From positions 1,178,001-1,242,000 of the forward strand of contig CAXXSX010000002.1 of assembly GCA_963677165.2 (NCBI GenBank): 64,000 nucleotides of DNA. The letters run 5' to 3'. Source of the DNA: JAFGXT01 sp963677165. GTDB lineage: Bacteria > Verrucomicrobiota > Lentisphaeria > Victivallales > SZUA-371. The translations under genes and the position numbers were made by a program. This document shows, in pieces, positions 8,920 through 17,048 of the stretch. The notes under the pieces are model-generated. The model was given only the letters and a program-made list of their open reading frames with translations, was not told where the DNA came from and searched no databases. Position 1 is the stretch's first letter, and each line of letters begins with the position of its first letter.

Positions 8920-9759
8920 GTGTTTTTGTCAAGAGTGGTAAGTTTTGTTGTATTATTGAGTATTTTTTTCGTCGGTATGCTGGTTGACGGTATTATCGGC
9001 AGAGCTGCATTTTTGACATTTGCGTTATTGCTGGCATTTGGCGGTGTCTGGGAATTCCTTAATATGGTAGAAAAAATCGGACGTCCGTCTTATAAGAAAA
9101 CAGCCGGACTTATTGGAATGTTGACGGTTTTATATGCTTTTTTTATTGATAAAATAGGTTGTGAGATATTTGGAGTAATCACTATTTTGGTGGCAGCAGT
9201 CTGGTTTTCACTGCTATTCAGTAAAAATAGCAGTAAATTTCTGGAAAAGATTTTAAATACATTATGTGGATATATCATGGTCGTAGTTCCGTTGATTCCA
9301 CTGGTGCTTATATATGATTATAATGAAAACACTGTTTCCGGACGGCTATTGCTGCTTTATATGATCCTGGTAACCAAATCAGGAGATACAGGAGCGTATT
9401 GTGTAGGAACACTGACTCATAAGCTGTTGGGGAATAATCATAAGATCATTCCGGCGATCAGTCCGAAGAAATCCTGGGAAGGAACTCTCGGTGGAATGGT
9501 GATTAGTACGGTTTTAAGTATTATATTATGGAAATATATGCTTAAGTTTGATGGTATTGTTATACCGGTAGCGGCAGGGATCATTATGTTTATCGGCGGT
9601 TTCTGCGGTGATTTGGTAGAATCGGTAGTAAAGAGAGTAACCGGAGTTAAAGATTCAAACGACATTATACCCGGTATGGGTGGCGTACTTGATGTGGTAG
9701 ACAGTTTGATGCTGAATGCGCCGCTGTTTTTCTTTATCTTTTTGCCGTTAATTAAGTAG
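8920..9759 (+). CDS. cdsA: Phosphatidate cytidylyltransferase
   Basis: 279-residue polytopic membrane enzyme forming CDP-diacylglycerol from CTP and phosphatidic acid. The CdsA signature is at the C-terminus: SPKKSWEGTLGG, then GDLVESVVKR and VKDSNDIIPGMGGVLDVVDS. Roughly seven or eight hydrophobic segments precede it. The start is GTG immediately after the uppS stop, with GGAGGGAG about 10 bases upstream, implying translational coupling. Confidence 0.94.
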   Translation: MFLSRVVSFVVLLSIFFVGMLVDGIIGRAAFLTFALLLAFGGVWEFLNMVEKIGRPSYKKTAGLIGMLTVLYAFFIDKIGCEIFGVITILVAAVWFSLLFSKNSSKFLEKILNTLCGYIMVVVPLIPLVLIYDYNENTVSGRLLLLYMILVTKSGDTGAYCVGTLTHKLLGNNHKIIPAISPKKSWEGTLGGMVISTVLSIILWKYMLKFDGIVIPVAAGIIMFIGGFCGDLVESVVKRVTGVKDSNDIIPGMGGVLDVVDSLMLNAPLFFFIFLPLIK

Positions 9760-9817
9760 TAGATGTTTTAACCGGGGTTATCCGGGATAAACTATATAAA
9801 TAATAGGAATCGGAAAA

Positions 9818-10300
9818 ATGGAAAAGGAAATTCTGCGCCTGCTTGTAAAAAACGCGCGTATGTCCGTGGAGGAAATGGCTGAACGGTTAGGTACCGACGG
9901 CAAAACCGTAGCCGCGACAATTGAAAAACTTGAGAAGAATAACGTCGTCAAGGGTTATACCGCAGTAATAAACGACGAGGAACTCGAGGAACATCAGGTC
10001 CGAGCGATGATCGAGGTAAAAGTTACTCCCGATCGTGATCGTGGATTTGACAGTGTGGCGAAACGCATCAGCAAATTTCCGGAAGTTTCCAATGTATATC
10101 TGGTTTCAGGCGGATATGACCTCAGGGTTGAAGTTGTGGGCCAGAACCTGCAGTCCGTGGCGCTGTTTGTTTCCAGCAAGCTTTCCACGATCGACGGTGT
10201 AATATCCACAGTAACCCATTTCCTGCTTAAAAAATATAAACAAGCAGGCGTGATAATTCACAATGAGGAAGAAAATGAACGACTCAAAGTCAGTCCGTAA
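9818..10300 (+). CDS. Lrp/AsnC family transcriptional regulator
   Basis: 160 residues: N-terminal winged helix-turn-helix (about 3-50, EILRLLVKNARMSVEEMAERLG), then a RAM/AsnC ligand-binding domain (about 65-140, RAMIEVKVTPDRDRGFDSVAKRI and VYLVSGGYDLRVEV). Proteins of this type sense amino acids and usually act on a neighbouring gene. Its 3' end overlaps the aminotransferase gene by 26 bases, so the two are very likely co-expressed and functionally linked. Confidence 0.88.
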   Translation: MEKEILRLLVKNARMSVEEMAERLGTDGKTVAATIEKLEKNNVVKGYTAVINDEELEEHQVRAMIEVKVTPDRDRGFDSVAKRISKFPEVSNVYLVSGGYDLRVEVVGQNLQSVALFVSSKLSTIDGVISTVTHFLLKKYKQAGVIIHNEEENERLKVSP

Positions 10301-11447
10301 CAGGATTGCGGATCATATAAAAGATATTCCGAAAAGCGGAATACGCGATTTTTTTGAACTTGTCAATACCATGGATAATGTTATATCCCTGGGAATTGGC
10401 GAACCGGATTTTGTAACTCCCTGGACCATTAGGGAAGCAGCTATTTATTCCATTGAAAAAGGTAAGACCAGTTATACTTCAAATCTGGGATTGCTATCGC
10501 TGAGAAAAGCTATTTGTAAATATCTGGCCTCCGATTATGGAGTTGAATATAATCCGGCGAATGAATGCATTATAACGGTTGGTGTCAGCGAAGCGCTTGA
10601 TCTTATACTTCGTGCAGTGATCAATCCTGGAGATGAGGTTATCTATCACGAACCGTGTTACGTATCGTATCGTGCTGAAATAATGATGGCCAGAGGCGTA
10701 CCGGTAGTAATTGAAACTCAGGAAAAAGATAATTTTTCGTTGGATCCAGACGAATTGGAAAAGAAAATAACAGATAAGACTAAGTTGCTTATTTTGAATT
10801 TTCCCTGTAATCCAACTGGCGCTACATTATCGCTTGAGCAAATGAAACGAATCGCTGAAATAGCGGTTAAACATAATATTCTGGTAATTACCGACGAAAT
10901 TTATTCGGAATTAACTTATGAAAATCGACTGCCATCAATTGCTTCGCTGCCGGGAATGAAGGAACGAACTATTTTTCTGCATGGATTTTCTAAAGCGTTT
11001 GCTATGACTGGATTTCGTATAGGTTATGGATGTGGTCCAGCAGAATTGATTGATGCTATGATGAAGATTCATCAGTATTCAATGCTGTGTGCTCCGATTA
11101 CGGCTCAGGTTGCTGCTGAAGAAGCACTGGCAAACGGCAAAAAAGATATGCTGGCAATGAAATCGGAATATATGCAGCGCAGGAATGTGATTGTTAACCG
11201 ATTCAATGAAATAGGATTACCCTGTTTTAAACCGCGCGGATCATTCTATGTGTTTCCGCGGATTAGCGATACTGGCATGACTTCAATGGAATTTGCTACA
11301 AAATTGCTTGAAGAAAAGAAGGTGGCAGCGGTACCGGGAACGGCTTTCGGTGCCTGCGGAGAAGGATTTCTGCGATGTTCCTATGCTTCTTCAATGGAAA
11401 ATATTATTGAAGCAGTTAACCGGATAAAAGACTTCATAAAAGAATAG
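10275..11447 (+). CDS. PLP-dependent class I/II aminotransferase
   Basis: 390-residue cytosolic aminotransferase of fold type I (AspC/AroAT-like). Seen: the substrate loop SLGIGEPDFVTPW, NFPCNPTGATLS with the conserved Asn-Pro, ITDEIYSEL with the PLP-binding Asp and Tyr, and HGFSKAFAMTGFRIGY with the Schiff-base Lys in SKAF. An ATG at 10263 is also in frame, but the ATG at 10275 has GAGGAAG just upstream. The overlap with the Lrp-type regulator suggests an amino-acid catabolic or biosynthetic role; the exact substrate cannot be told from sequence. Confidence 0.9.
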   Translation: MNDSKSVRNRIADHIKDIPKSGIRDFFELVNTMDNVISLGIGEPDFVTPWTIREAAIYSIEKGKTSYTSNLGLLSLRKAICKYLASDYGVEYNPANECIITVGVSEALDLILRAVINPGDEVIYHEPCYVSYRAEIMMARGVPVVIETQEKDNFSLDPDELEKKITDKTKLLILNFPCNPTGATLSLEQMKRIAEIAVKHNILVITDEIYSELTYENRLPSIASLPGMKERTIFLHGFSKAFAMTGFRIGYGCGPAELIDAMMKIHQYSMLCAPITAQVAAEEALANGKKDMLAMKSEYMQRRNVIVNRFNEIGLPCFKPRGSFYVFPRISDTGMTSMEFATKLLEEKKVAAVPGTAFGACGEGFLRCSYASSMENIIEAVNRIKDFIKE

Positions 11448-11499
11448 TGATGCCGGAGAACGGGTTCAGCTGCATATATATATATAAATTAAAGCATAC

Positions 11500-11529
11500 A
11501 AGGCTGGGAAACTTCTTCCAGCCTTTTTT
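11500..11529 (+). terminator. Intrinsic terminator after aminotransferase
   Basis: AAGGCTGG pairs with CCAGCCTT across a 10-base loop and is followed by a T run. The complementary strand also has T-rich sequence after the stem, so it may serve the convergent GNAT gene as well. Confidence 0.85.
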
Positions 11530-11542
11530 CTGCGGCCGATTG

Positions 11543-12127
11543 TCAGATTTTTTTGGTCATTAACAATAAATTACCGGAATGATTGAGCATATGATGCTTG
11601 CTTACCGGCGCTTTACCCTTTGCCTCGAATCCCTGTTTTTCATACAGTTTTCGAGCTTCCTCATTTTCTTCAAAAACATGTAGACTTATCGAATCGTAAC
11701 CTGACTTTTTAGCCAGCTCTCCGGCATGATCCAATAATTTTTTTCCAATACCTACTCCACGAAAATCAGGATAAACTGCTACTGCACTAATATAAAAACT
11801 ATTCTTTTCAGAAAGAGTTTCGAATGGTTTCATAATATTAATTCGCTCTTTCGAAAGTTTTCCATCTTCTTTTATTTTGAATTCCTTGGCAGGATAGCTT
11901 AAAACCATTCCAGCTGGTTCTCCCTCAATTTCAGCTACTGTGGCGTTTTTCCAGCAGTAAGTGTCATTGTCGGTTTTGAACAGCTTTGTCATCATTTGCT
12001 GAGTCGTCTTTTCAGGCACAAGTCCTTGAAGTAACGCATCAAGCATCCCGTCTGAAGCGAGTGTTGTTAATTCGGCCAGAACCGGACCATCTACAGAGTC
12101 CGCCTGTCTAATTTTGACATTATTCAT
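11543..12127 (-). CDS. GNAT family N-acetyltransferase
   Basis: 194-residue acetyl-CoA-dependent acetyltransferase. The acetyl-CoA loop is seen in VYPDFRGVGIGKKLLDHA, with the C-terminal EENEEARKLYEKQGFE typical of the fold. Three in-frame ATGs exist (12163, 12142, 12127); the last has GAGGGGAAGAG directly upstream and is preferred. The substrate is unknown. Transcribed convergently with the aminotransferase and sharing its terminator. Confidence 0.85.
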   Translation of the reverse strand: MNNVKIRQADSVDGPVLAELTTLASDGMLDALLQGLVPEKTTQQMMTKLFKTDNDTYCWKNATVAEIEGEPAGMVLSYPAKEFKIKEDGKLSKERINIMKPFETLSEKNSFYISAVAVYPDFRGVGIGKKLLDHAGELAKKSGYDSISLHVFEENEEARKLYEKQGFEAKGKAPVSKHHMLNHSGNLLLMTKKI

Positions 12128-12335
12128 TACTCTTCCCCTCATTACAAATATGTCATTATTCATTAGATTATACGGGGTGAGTATAAAAATTTCAACATTA
12201 ATTTATTAAATTGAAGGAATAACATATAAAAATTATATATTATCTTTCATATAACAGATGAAATGAGTATTGTTTTAAACTCTTTTATGAGTGGGAAATA
12301 ATGGTATGTGTGGGAAGTAATAAGATTAGAAAAGA

Positions 12336-12366
12336 TTCAGCCGGTATTCTTATTGTACCGGCTGAA
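12336..12366 (-). terminator. Intrinsic terminator after flavodoxin-type reductase
   Basis: A perfect 11-bp stem, TTCAGCCGGTA with TACCGGCTGAA, and a 9-base loop, ending in a T-rich stretch on the minus strand, 10 bp beyond the stop of the upstream reductase gene. Confidence 0.8.
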
Positions 12367-12375
12367 AATATTTAA

Positions 12376-12996
12376 TTATCTTATAAAGTTAGTCCAGGTA
12401 GTTTCTTCCCGTTCCGGGAAGGTTATTCCTGCTTTTTTTCCTGCTTCAATGCATTTCAAAAGCCACGCCATGTTATTTCCCAAAGTCCGCATGATTTGCA
12501 ATCCTTCGAGATCCTGTTTTACCTCTTCAGGTGTGTTCCCATGAACCATGTTCCAATATTGAGAAGAGACAACTGGCATATTTCTGATGGTAAAATATTT
12601 ATTTAGCTGGTCAAGAGTAGCGGTACTTCCACTTCTTCTACAGCTGGCAATTCCAGCTGCCGGTTTTCCGGCAAAACAGCCATTGTCCGCATAAAAAATT
12701 CTGTCCATAAATGATTTTATTGATCCGCTGGCAGATGCAAAATAAACCGGGGAACCAAAGATAAATCCATCCGCTTTTCTACTCAGTTCCAAAAACTCAT
12801 TTACGAGATCATCGCGAAAACATTTACCGGTTTTTTTACAAACTTTACAATCAATACAACCGGCAATCGGTTTGTTGCCGATCCAGTAAATTTCGGTTTC
12901 AATTTCATTCTTATTTAGAGTTGCTTCAATTTCAGAAAGAGCTGTGTAAGTACAGCCTTTCTTTTTTGGACTTCCGTTAACTAATAATACTTTCAC
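12376..12996 (-). CDS. NADPH-dependent FMN reductase / flavodoxin-family protein
   Basis: 206 residues with the flavodoxin-like fold: MKVLLVNGSPKKKGCTYTAL binds the FMN phosphate, and GFIFGSPVYFASASGSIKSFMDR is the second flavin loop. A four-Cys insert, GCIDCKVCKKTGKC (about 46-59), is common in the iron-sulfur flavoprotein/IsfA-like branch and may bind a cluster or metal. The start codon is GTG (the codon complementary to 12994-12996) with GAGG upstream. Likely a redox or nitro/quinone reductase; substrate unknown. Confidence 0.85.
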   Translation of the reverse strand: MKVLLVNGSPKKKGCTYTALSEIEATLNKNEIETEIYWIGNKPIAGCIDCKVCKKTGKCFRDDLVNEFLELSRKADGFIFGSPVYFASASGSIKSFMDRIFYADNGCFAGKPAAGIASCRRSGSTATLDQLNKYFTIRNMPVVSSQYWNMVHGNTPEEVKQDLEGLQIMRTLGNNMAWLLKCIEAGKKAGITFPEREETTWTNFIR

Positions 12997-13101
12997 ATCA
13001 ATTTCCTCTTTAAATTTAAAAGGTATTATATCATTCTAATTACAGAGAATAATTATTCAAGAAAATAGAGGTATTATATTATAAAAAAATAAAACTATAT
13101 A

Positions 13102-13178
13102 AAATAACGGATCTTTTTTGAGCTTAACTTTATAAAATAACGGTAAAATAACGGATGTTAGATTTATAAATAACGGAT
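13102..13178. repeat. Irregular AAATAACGGAT repeats
   Basis: The 11-mer AAATAACGGAT occurs at 13102, 13146 and 13168, with a partial copy (ATAACGG) at 13136. A complementary copy lies at 4831-4841 after the kinase gene. All are in noncoding, very AT-rich DNA. Function unknown. Confidence 0.5.
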
Positions 13179-13190
13179 TTTTAAAATAGT

Positions 13191-13230
13191 AAACAGTAGC
13201 GGTAAAATAGTTGTCTTACTACTACTGTTT
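13191..13230 (-). terminator. Probable terminator after FAH-family hydrolase
   Basis: A 9-bp perfect inverted repeat, AAACAGTAG / CTACTGTTT, with a 22-base loop beyond the stop of the minus-strand hydrolase gene. The loop is long and the T tail weak, so this is moderate evidence only. Confidence 0.45.
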
Positions 13231-13247
13231 AAATAAAAATAATATAA

Positions 13248-13895
13248 TTACACTACTTTCCAGGAATGGGTTTTTCCCATGCCGGAAATAGTAATAGTTT
13301 GACCTTTGTTTACCGGTCCAATGCCTTCCGGAGTTCCGGTATAAATTAGGTCGCCGGGACATAATGTCCAGACTTTAGACAATTCCATAATAAGGGTACT
13401 AATCGGGAAAATCATATTGCGTGTATTTCCATGTTGGCGAACTTCACCATCGATTTTACAATCGAATTCAATATCTTCAATATTGGTAGCAGCGGGATCA
13501 TAGGCGGTAAATTCACCAATAGGAGCACTACTTTCGAATCCTTTACTGGTTTCCCAAGGCCAGGCTTTTGCAAGATGTTCTGCCTGAACATCACGCATGG
13601 TCAGGTCAAGACCCATGCCCAAACCGCCGATCATCGCTTCTGCTTCTTTCGGAGTTGTTGCCTTACCTTGTTTTCCAATTAGCACAACAACTTCAACTTC
13701 GTGATGTAACTCCTTTCCAAAATCAGGAAAGACAATATCATTTCCTTCCGGAAGCAAACATGTTGGGAACTTACTGAAAACGATAGGGCATTCAGGAATA
13801 TCATCGTTTAATTCCTTGGCATGAGCCGCGTAATTACGTCCGATACAAAAGATTCTGCAAACTTCAACTGGTTTTCCGGAAAGATTAATATCCAT
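13248..13895 (-). CDS. Fumarylacetoacetate hydrolase family protein
   Basis: 215-residue FAH-fold enzyme (YcgM/HpcE-like branch), metal-dependent hydrolase or decarboxylase of 2-oxo acids in the cytosol. Signature: FCIGRNYAAHAKEL, then HHEVEVVVLIG with the metal-binding Glu residues, DLTMRDVQ, the SKGFESSAPIG substrate loop and DLIYTGTPEGIGP at the C-terminus. Full length for the short FAH subfamily. GGGGA lies upstream of the ATG. Oxaloacetate or acylpyruvate are likely substrates for the family; which one applies here is not visible. Confidence 0.88.
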   Translation of the reverse strand: MDINLSGKPVEVCRIFCIGRNYAAHAKELNDDIPECPIVFSKFPTCLLPEGNDIVFPDFGKELHHEVEVVVLIGKQGKATTPKEAEAMIGGLGMGLDLTMRDVQAEHLAKAWPWETSKGFESSAPIGEFTAYDPAATNIEDIEFDCKIDGEVRQHGNTRNMIFPISTLIMELSKVWTLCPGDLIYTGTPEGIGPVNKGQTITISGMGKTHSWKVV

Positions 13896-13950
13896 GATTC
13901 GTCCCCATATTATTAAAAAAATTTAGACTCAAACGAAATGCATTTTTCCA

Positions 13951-14039
13951 GGTAGGGACGGTTCTCCGTAACCGTCAGTTATTTTGTGCCCAAGCACAAA
14001 ATCCCGGGAGACGGCGCGCTGCGGAGAGCGCGCCCTACC
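13951..14039. repeat. 88-bp REP-like palindromic repeat, copy A
   Basis: Bounded by GGTAGGG and CCCTACC, with an inner hairpin ATTTTGTGC / GCACAAAAT. A second, inverted copy sits at 19705-19792; both carry GGTAGGGACGGTTCTCCG-like ends and the same central hairpin. No coding capacity. Probably a non-autonomous mobile palindrome. Confidence 0.75.
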
Positions 14040-14141
14040 AAAATTCGATCATTTCGCAAGACTCTTTTAAAAAAATTACAATAACAGAAAATATTGCAAA
14101 AAGAATCCAATATCAAGTATGAAAACAGTATATCATTGATT

Positions 14142-15707
14142 TTATGCCAGATGATCCGTAGCAATATGCCAGTGTTTTAGGTCTTCATAGATTTTTACGT
14201 CAACCAGATCTCCAGCGCTATCAATCAAAGCGGCGCATTCCGGACTAAGATCAATTAGATGCAGTCTTTTGCCCAAACGGGTATAACGTTCTGCCAGTGA
14301 CTTAATTGCCTCAATGGCTGAATGGTCATGTACACGGGCATAATGAAAATCAATGATAACATCATCCGGATCCTGCGACGGCTCAAACAGTTCCAGGAAA
14401 TTTCTGGCGGAACCAAAAAACAAGGCCCCTCTTAAGCGATAGACTTTTGAGCCTTTCTGGTCGACTTCGGAATGAAATTGTATTTGACTGCCTTTTTTCC
14501 AGGCGAAGATGAGGGCGGAAACAATAACCCCTGTAATTACAGCAACAGCCAGGTCGGCAAAGACGGTAATGGTTGAAACCAGAACAATTACAAATGCGTC
14601 GGACATTGGTATTTTCTTCATAATATGAAAGCTTGACCACTCGAATGTGCCTATCACGACCATGAACATCACCCCAACCAGTGCTGCTACCGGAATAGCT
14701 TGAATAAAGGAAGAACCTATTACCACAAAACTGATCAACGCGATGGCCGCGGTTATTCCGGATAAACGGGTTCGTCCGCCTGATTTGATGTTGATCATGC
14801 TTTGTCCGATCATGGCACAGCCGCCCATGGCTCCGAAAAAGCCGCAAATAAGGTTGGCGGTACCCTGTCCCAGACATTCCCGGTTGCCGCGTCCGCGGGT
14901 TTCTGTAAGCTCATCGACCAAAGTCAGTGTCAACAGTGATTCGATAAGACCTACTGCCGCGGCAAGCACAGAATAAGGCAGAATGATTTTTAGAGTTTCT
15001 AAAGTAAAAGGAACCATTGGGATGTGAAATTGAGGTAGTCCTGCCTTAAGGGAAGTTGTCGTTGGATCAAGCATTTTAACAAAATCCATGACGTTACGGC
15101 AATGGTAAATATGCCAGTGATTCAATCCGAAAGCGATAAGCATTACTACGATAATAGCAGTAAGCGATGCGGGAATAGCTTTTGTAAGTTTAGGCAGTAA
15201 ATAACAAATTGCCATAGTCAAACAGACCAATCCAAGCATTACCCATAAATCAAGACCGGAAATCCATTGTGCGTCAGTTCCGGCACCGGTTTTAAACTGT
15301 CCGAGCTGCGCAAGAAAAATAACAATAGCCAGCCCATTTACAAATCCAATCATTACCGGATGCGGAATAAGGCGGACAAATTTTCCCAGCCGGAATATTC
15401 CCGCGAATATCTGTATTATTCCCATTAATACTACGGCCGCGAACAGATATTCCACGCCATGTTTTATCACCAGTGAAGCCAGAACTACCGCAACGGCGCC
15501 CGTCGCGCCTGAAATCATACCTGGTCTGCCGCCCAGAACAGAGGTAACCAGTCCGACTATAAATGCGGCGTAAAGCCCCATCATTGGAGAAATGTGACAT
15601 ACAAATGCGAAAGCGATCGCTTCTGGAACCAGTGCGAGCGCTACTGTCAATCCCGAAAGTAAATCACCTCTTAATGCATTAAACTTAATTTTTTTCATAG
15701 AAAACAT
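14142..15707 (-). CDS. SulP family anion transporter with STAS domain
   Basis: 521-residue inner-membrane transporter. The SulP signature is at the N-terminus (GLTVALALVPEAIAFAFV and GLYAAFIVGLVTSVLGGRPG) over 10 or more hydrophobic segments, followed by a C-terminal cytoplasmic STAS domain (about 420-510). The family moves sulfate, bicarbonate or other anions. The frame is open to a GTG at 15755, but that codon lies inside an inverted repeat with no ribosome site, so I prefer the ATG at 15707. A terminator-like hairpin upstream of the start suggests attenuation. Substrate not determinable. Confidence 0.85.
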   Translation of the reverse strand: MFSMKKIKFNALRGDLLSGLTVALALVPEAIAFAFVCHISPMMGLYAAFIVGLVTSVLGGRPGMISGATGAVAVVLASLVIKHGVEYLFAAVVLMGIIQIFAGIFRLGKFVRLIPHPVMIGFVNGLAIVIFLAQLGQFKTGAGTDAQWISGLDLWVMLGLVCLTMAICYLLPKLTKAIPASLTAIIVVMLIAFGLNHWHIYHCRNVMDFVKMLDPTTTSLKAGLPQFHIPMVPFTLETLKIILPYSVLAAAVGLIESLLTLTLVDELTETRGRGNRECLGQGTANLICGFFGAMGGCAMIGQSMINIKSGGRTRLSGITAAIALISFVVIGSSFIQAIPVAALVGVMFMVVIGTFEWSSFHIMKKIPMSDAFVIVLVSTITVFADLAVAVITGVIVSALIFAWKKGSQIQFHSEVDQKGSKVYRLRGALFFGSARNFLELFEPSQDPDDVIIDFHYARVHDHSAIEAIKSLAERYTRLGKRLHLIDLSPECAALIDSAGDLVDVKIYEDLKHWHIATDHLA

Positions 15708-15781
15708 CTTAATAAAACCACTCCATCGTATTGATAACAAAAAATCCTGAATCACATTGTGTGGTTCAGGAATAACAACAA

Positions 15782-15818
15782 TAAAAAAGGCTTAGCCGGG
15801 ACAAAATCGCGGCTAAGC
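15782..15818 (-). terminator. Terminator-like hairpin ahead of the SulP gene
   Basis: GCTTAGCCG and CGGCTAAGC form a stem followed by TTTTTTA on the minus strand, about 75 bases before the SulP start. No minus-strand gene lies upstream of it, so it would end a leader RNA: a candidate attenuator. A second inverted repeat, CCTGAA...TTCAGG (15746-15770), lies between it and the gene. Confidence 0.5.
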
Positions 15819-16238
15819 TTGTATATATACAACTGCTATGATACTTATTTTTTTATTTGCGAGCGTTTTAAATAACATCAAAAGAGATACTTGTCCAGTA
15901 AAAACACCAAAAAAAGCAGCATAAAGCATCAACAAACTTTGAAGTCGGTCCCGGAATCTTATATTGATACGTATTTGTGTTCAAAAATAACAAAATTGGA
16001 ATAATAAAATGCTTAAGTTATATTGATATGAAAAAGTTTTTGGGAAAAATTTATTTAAAGGATATCTTGTTGTTTTTGAGCACAAAAAGCATAATTTTGT
16101 ATTTTATAATATAAAATAGCTTTATAATGTGAAATATTTTTAAATTTCCTATTGCAATTTAACTTTTGATATTATATAATCTCTATATATTATTTTAAGT
16201 TTTTATATAACTTGAACCAAAACAGTTGGGAGAAAACA
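15819..16238. other. AT-rich intergenic region between SulP and first pseudopilin
   Basis: About 420 bp that must hold the leader and promoter of the minus-strand SulP gene and the promoter of the plus-strand pseudopilin. Very AT-rich; no ORF or recognisable RNA family seen. Confidence 0.5.
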
Positions 16239-16973
16239 ATGCAAAGACGATTCACACTCATCGAACTCCTTGTCGTGATAGCTATTATTGCGATACTAGC
16301 CGCAATGCTGCTACCGGCATTAAACAAAGCCAGGGACAAAGCAAAAGCAATAAGTTGCGCATCCAATCTAAAACAGATCGGTGCGACACAGTTTTTTTAT
16401 TCCAATGATATGAATGGGATGTATTATCCTGTTTATTATACGGGTCCAACCGATAATGGTTCCGGCATGGCACCAACCAAAGCGGCTTTTTGGATCAGTC
16501 AGCTGGCACCATATCTCTGTAAGAATCTGGATCAGAGCGTGAGTCTGACGGACTGGTCAAATATTGGAACTCTAAAATGTCCGGCTTCCGTTGTGAATCC
16601 GAATATTTCATATGGAATGAACTGGAAGGCCGGCAGAATTATAAATAATGCAGGAAACAGTGATTATGTAGGGTTATTGTCAAAAGTGTGGAAACCGTCT
16701 TCTACTATTATGTTTGGAGATGCTAACGCCGGACAGACAAATTCTCTTATGAACTGGGAAATGTACGCCTGGAATTCAAGCAGTCCGGACCGCTTGTTCA
16801 ATCTGACACGGCATGGCCAGGGGAAAAATACGGTATATACCAGTTCCGGGTATACGGGAAGAGGTAATTTTTCATTTGTTGATGGACATGTAGAATATAT
16901 TACTCCTTACAAAGAAAACTGGAAATCATATACGCGGGAACAATGGGCCTTTAAAAATAATCAATGGTGGTAA
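16239..16973 (+). CDS. Pseudopilin-like protein with prepilin N-terminus (copy 1)
   Basis: 244 residues. A short positive leader (MQRR) precedes FTLIELLVVIAIIAILAAM, the class III (type IV pilin/type II pseudopilin) signal and hydrophobic helix, then a globular domain and a C-terminal FSFVDGHVEY motif (the H-X9-DG/DUF1559-like pattern of PVC bacteria). The residue before the mature Phe is Arg, not the usual Gly. Ribosome site GGGAG precedes the ATG. The next gene, 75 bp on, encodes a large secreted lyase, so this protein is inferred to help its secretion, anchoring or substrate capture. Confidence 0.85.
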   Translation: MQRRFTLIELLVVIAIIAILAAMLLPALNKARDKAKAISCASNLKQIGATQFFYSNDMNGMYYPVYYTGPTDNGSGMAPTKAAFWISQLAPYLCKNLDQSVSLTDWSNIGTLKCPASVVNPNISYGMNWKAGRIINNAGNSDYVGLLSKVWKPSSTIMFGDANAGQTNSLMNWEMYAWNSSSPDRLFNLTRHGQGKNTVYTSSGYTGRGNFSFVDGHVEYITPYKENWKSYTREQWAFKNNQWW

Positions 16974-17048
16974 ATATAGAATCATCCCATAAAAAGAGAT
17001 ACTCAATTCTTCTGTGCAATATAAAAAATGAAAGGATTTTATTGAAAC

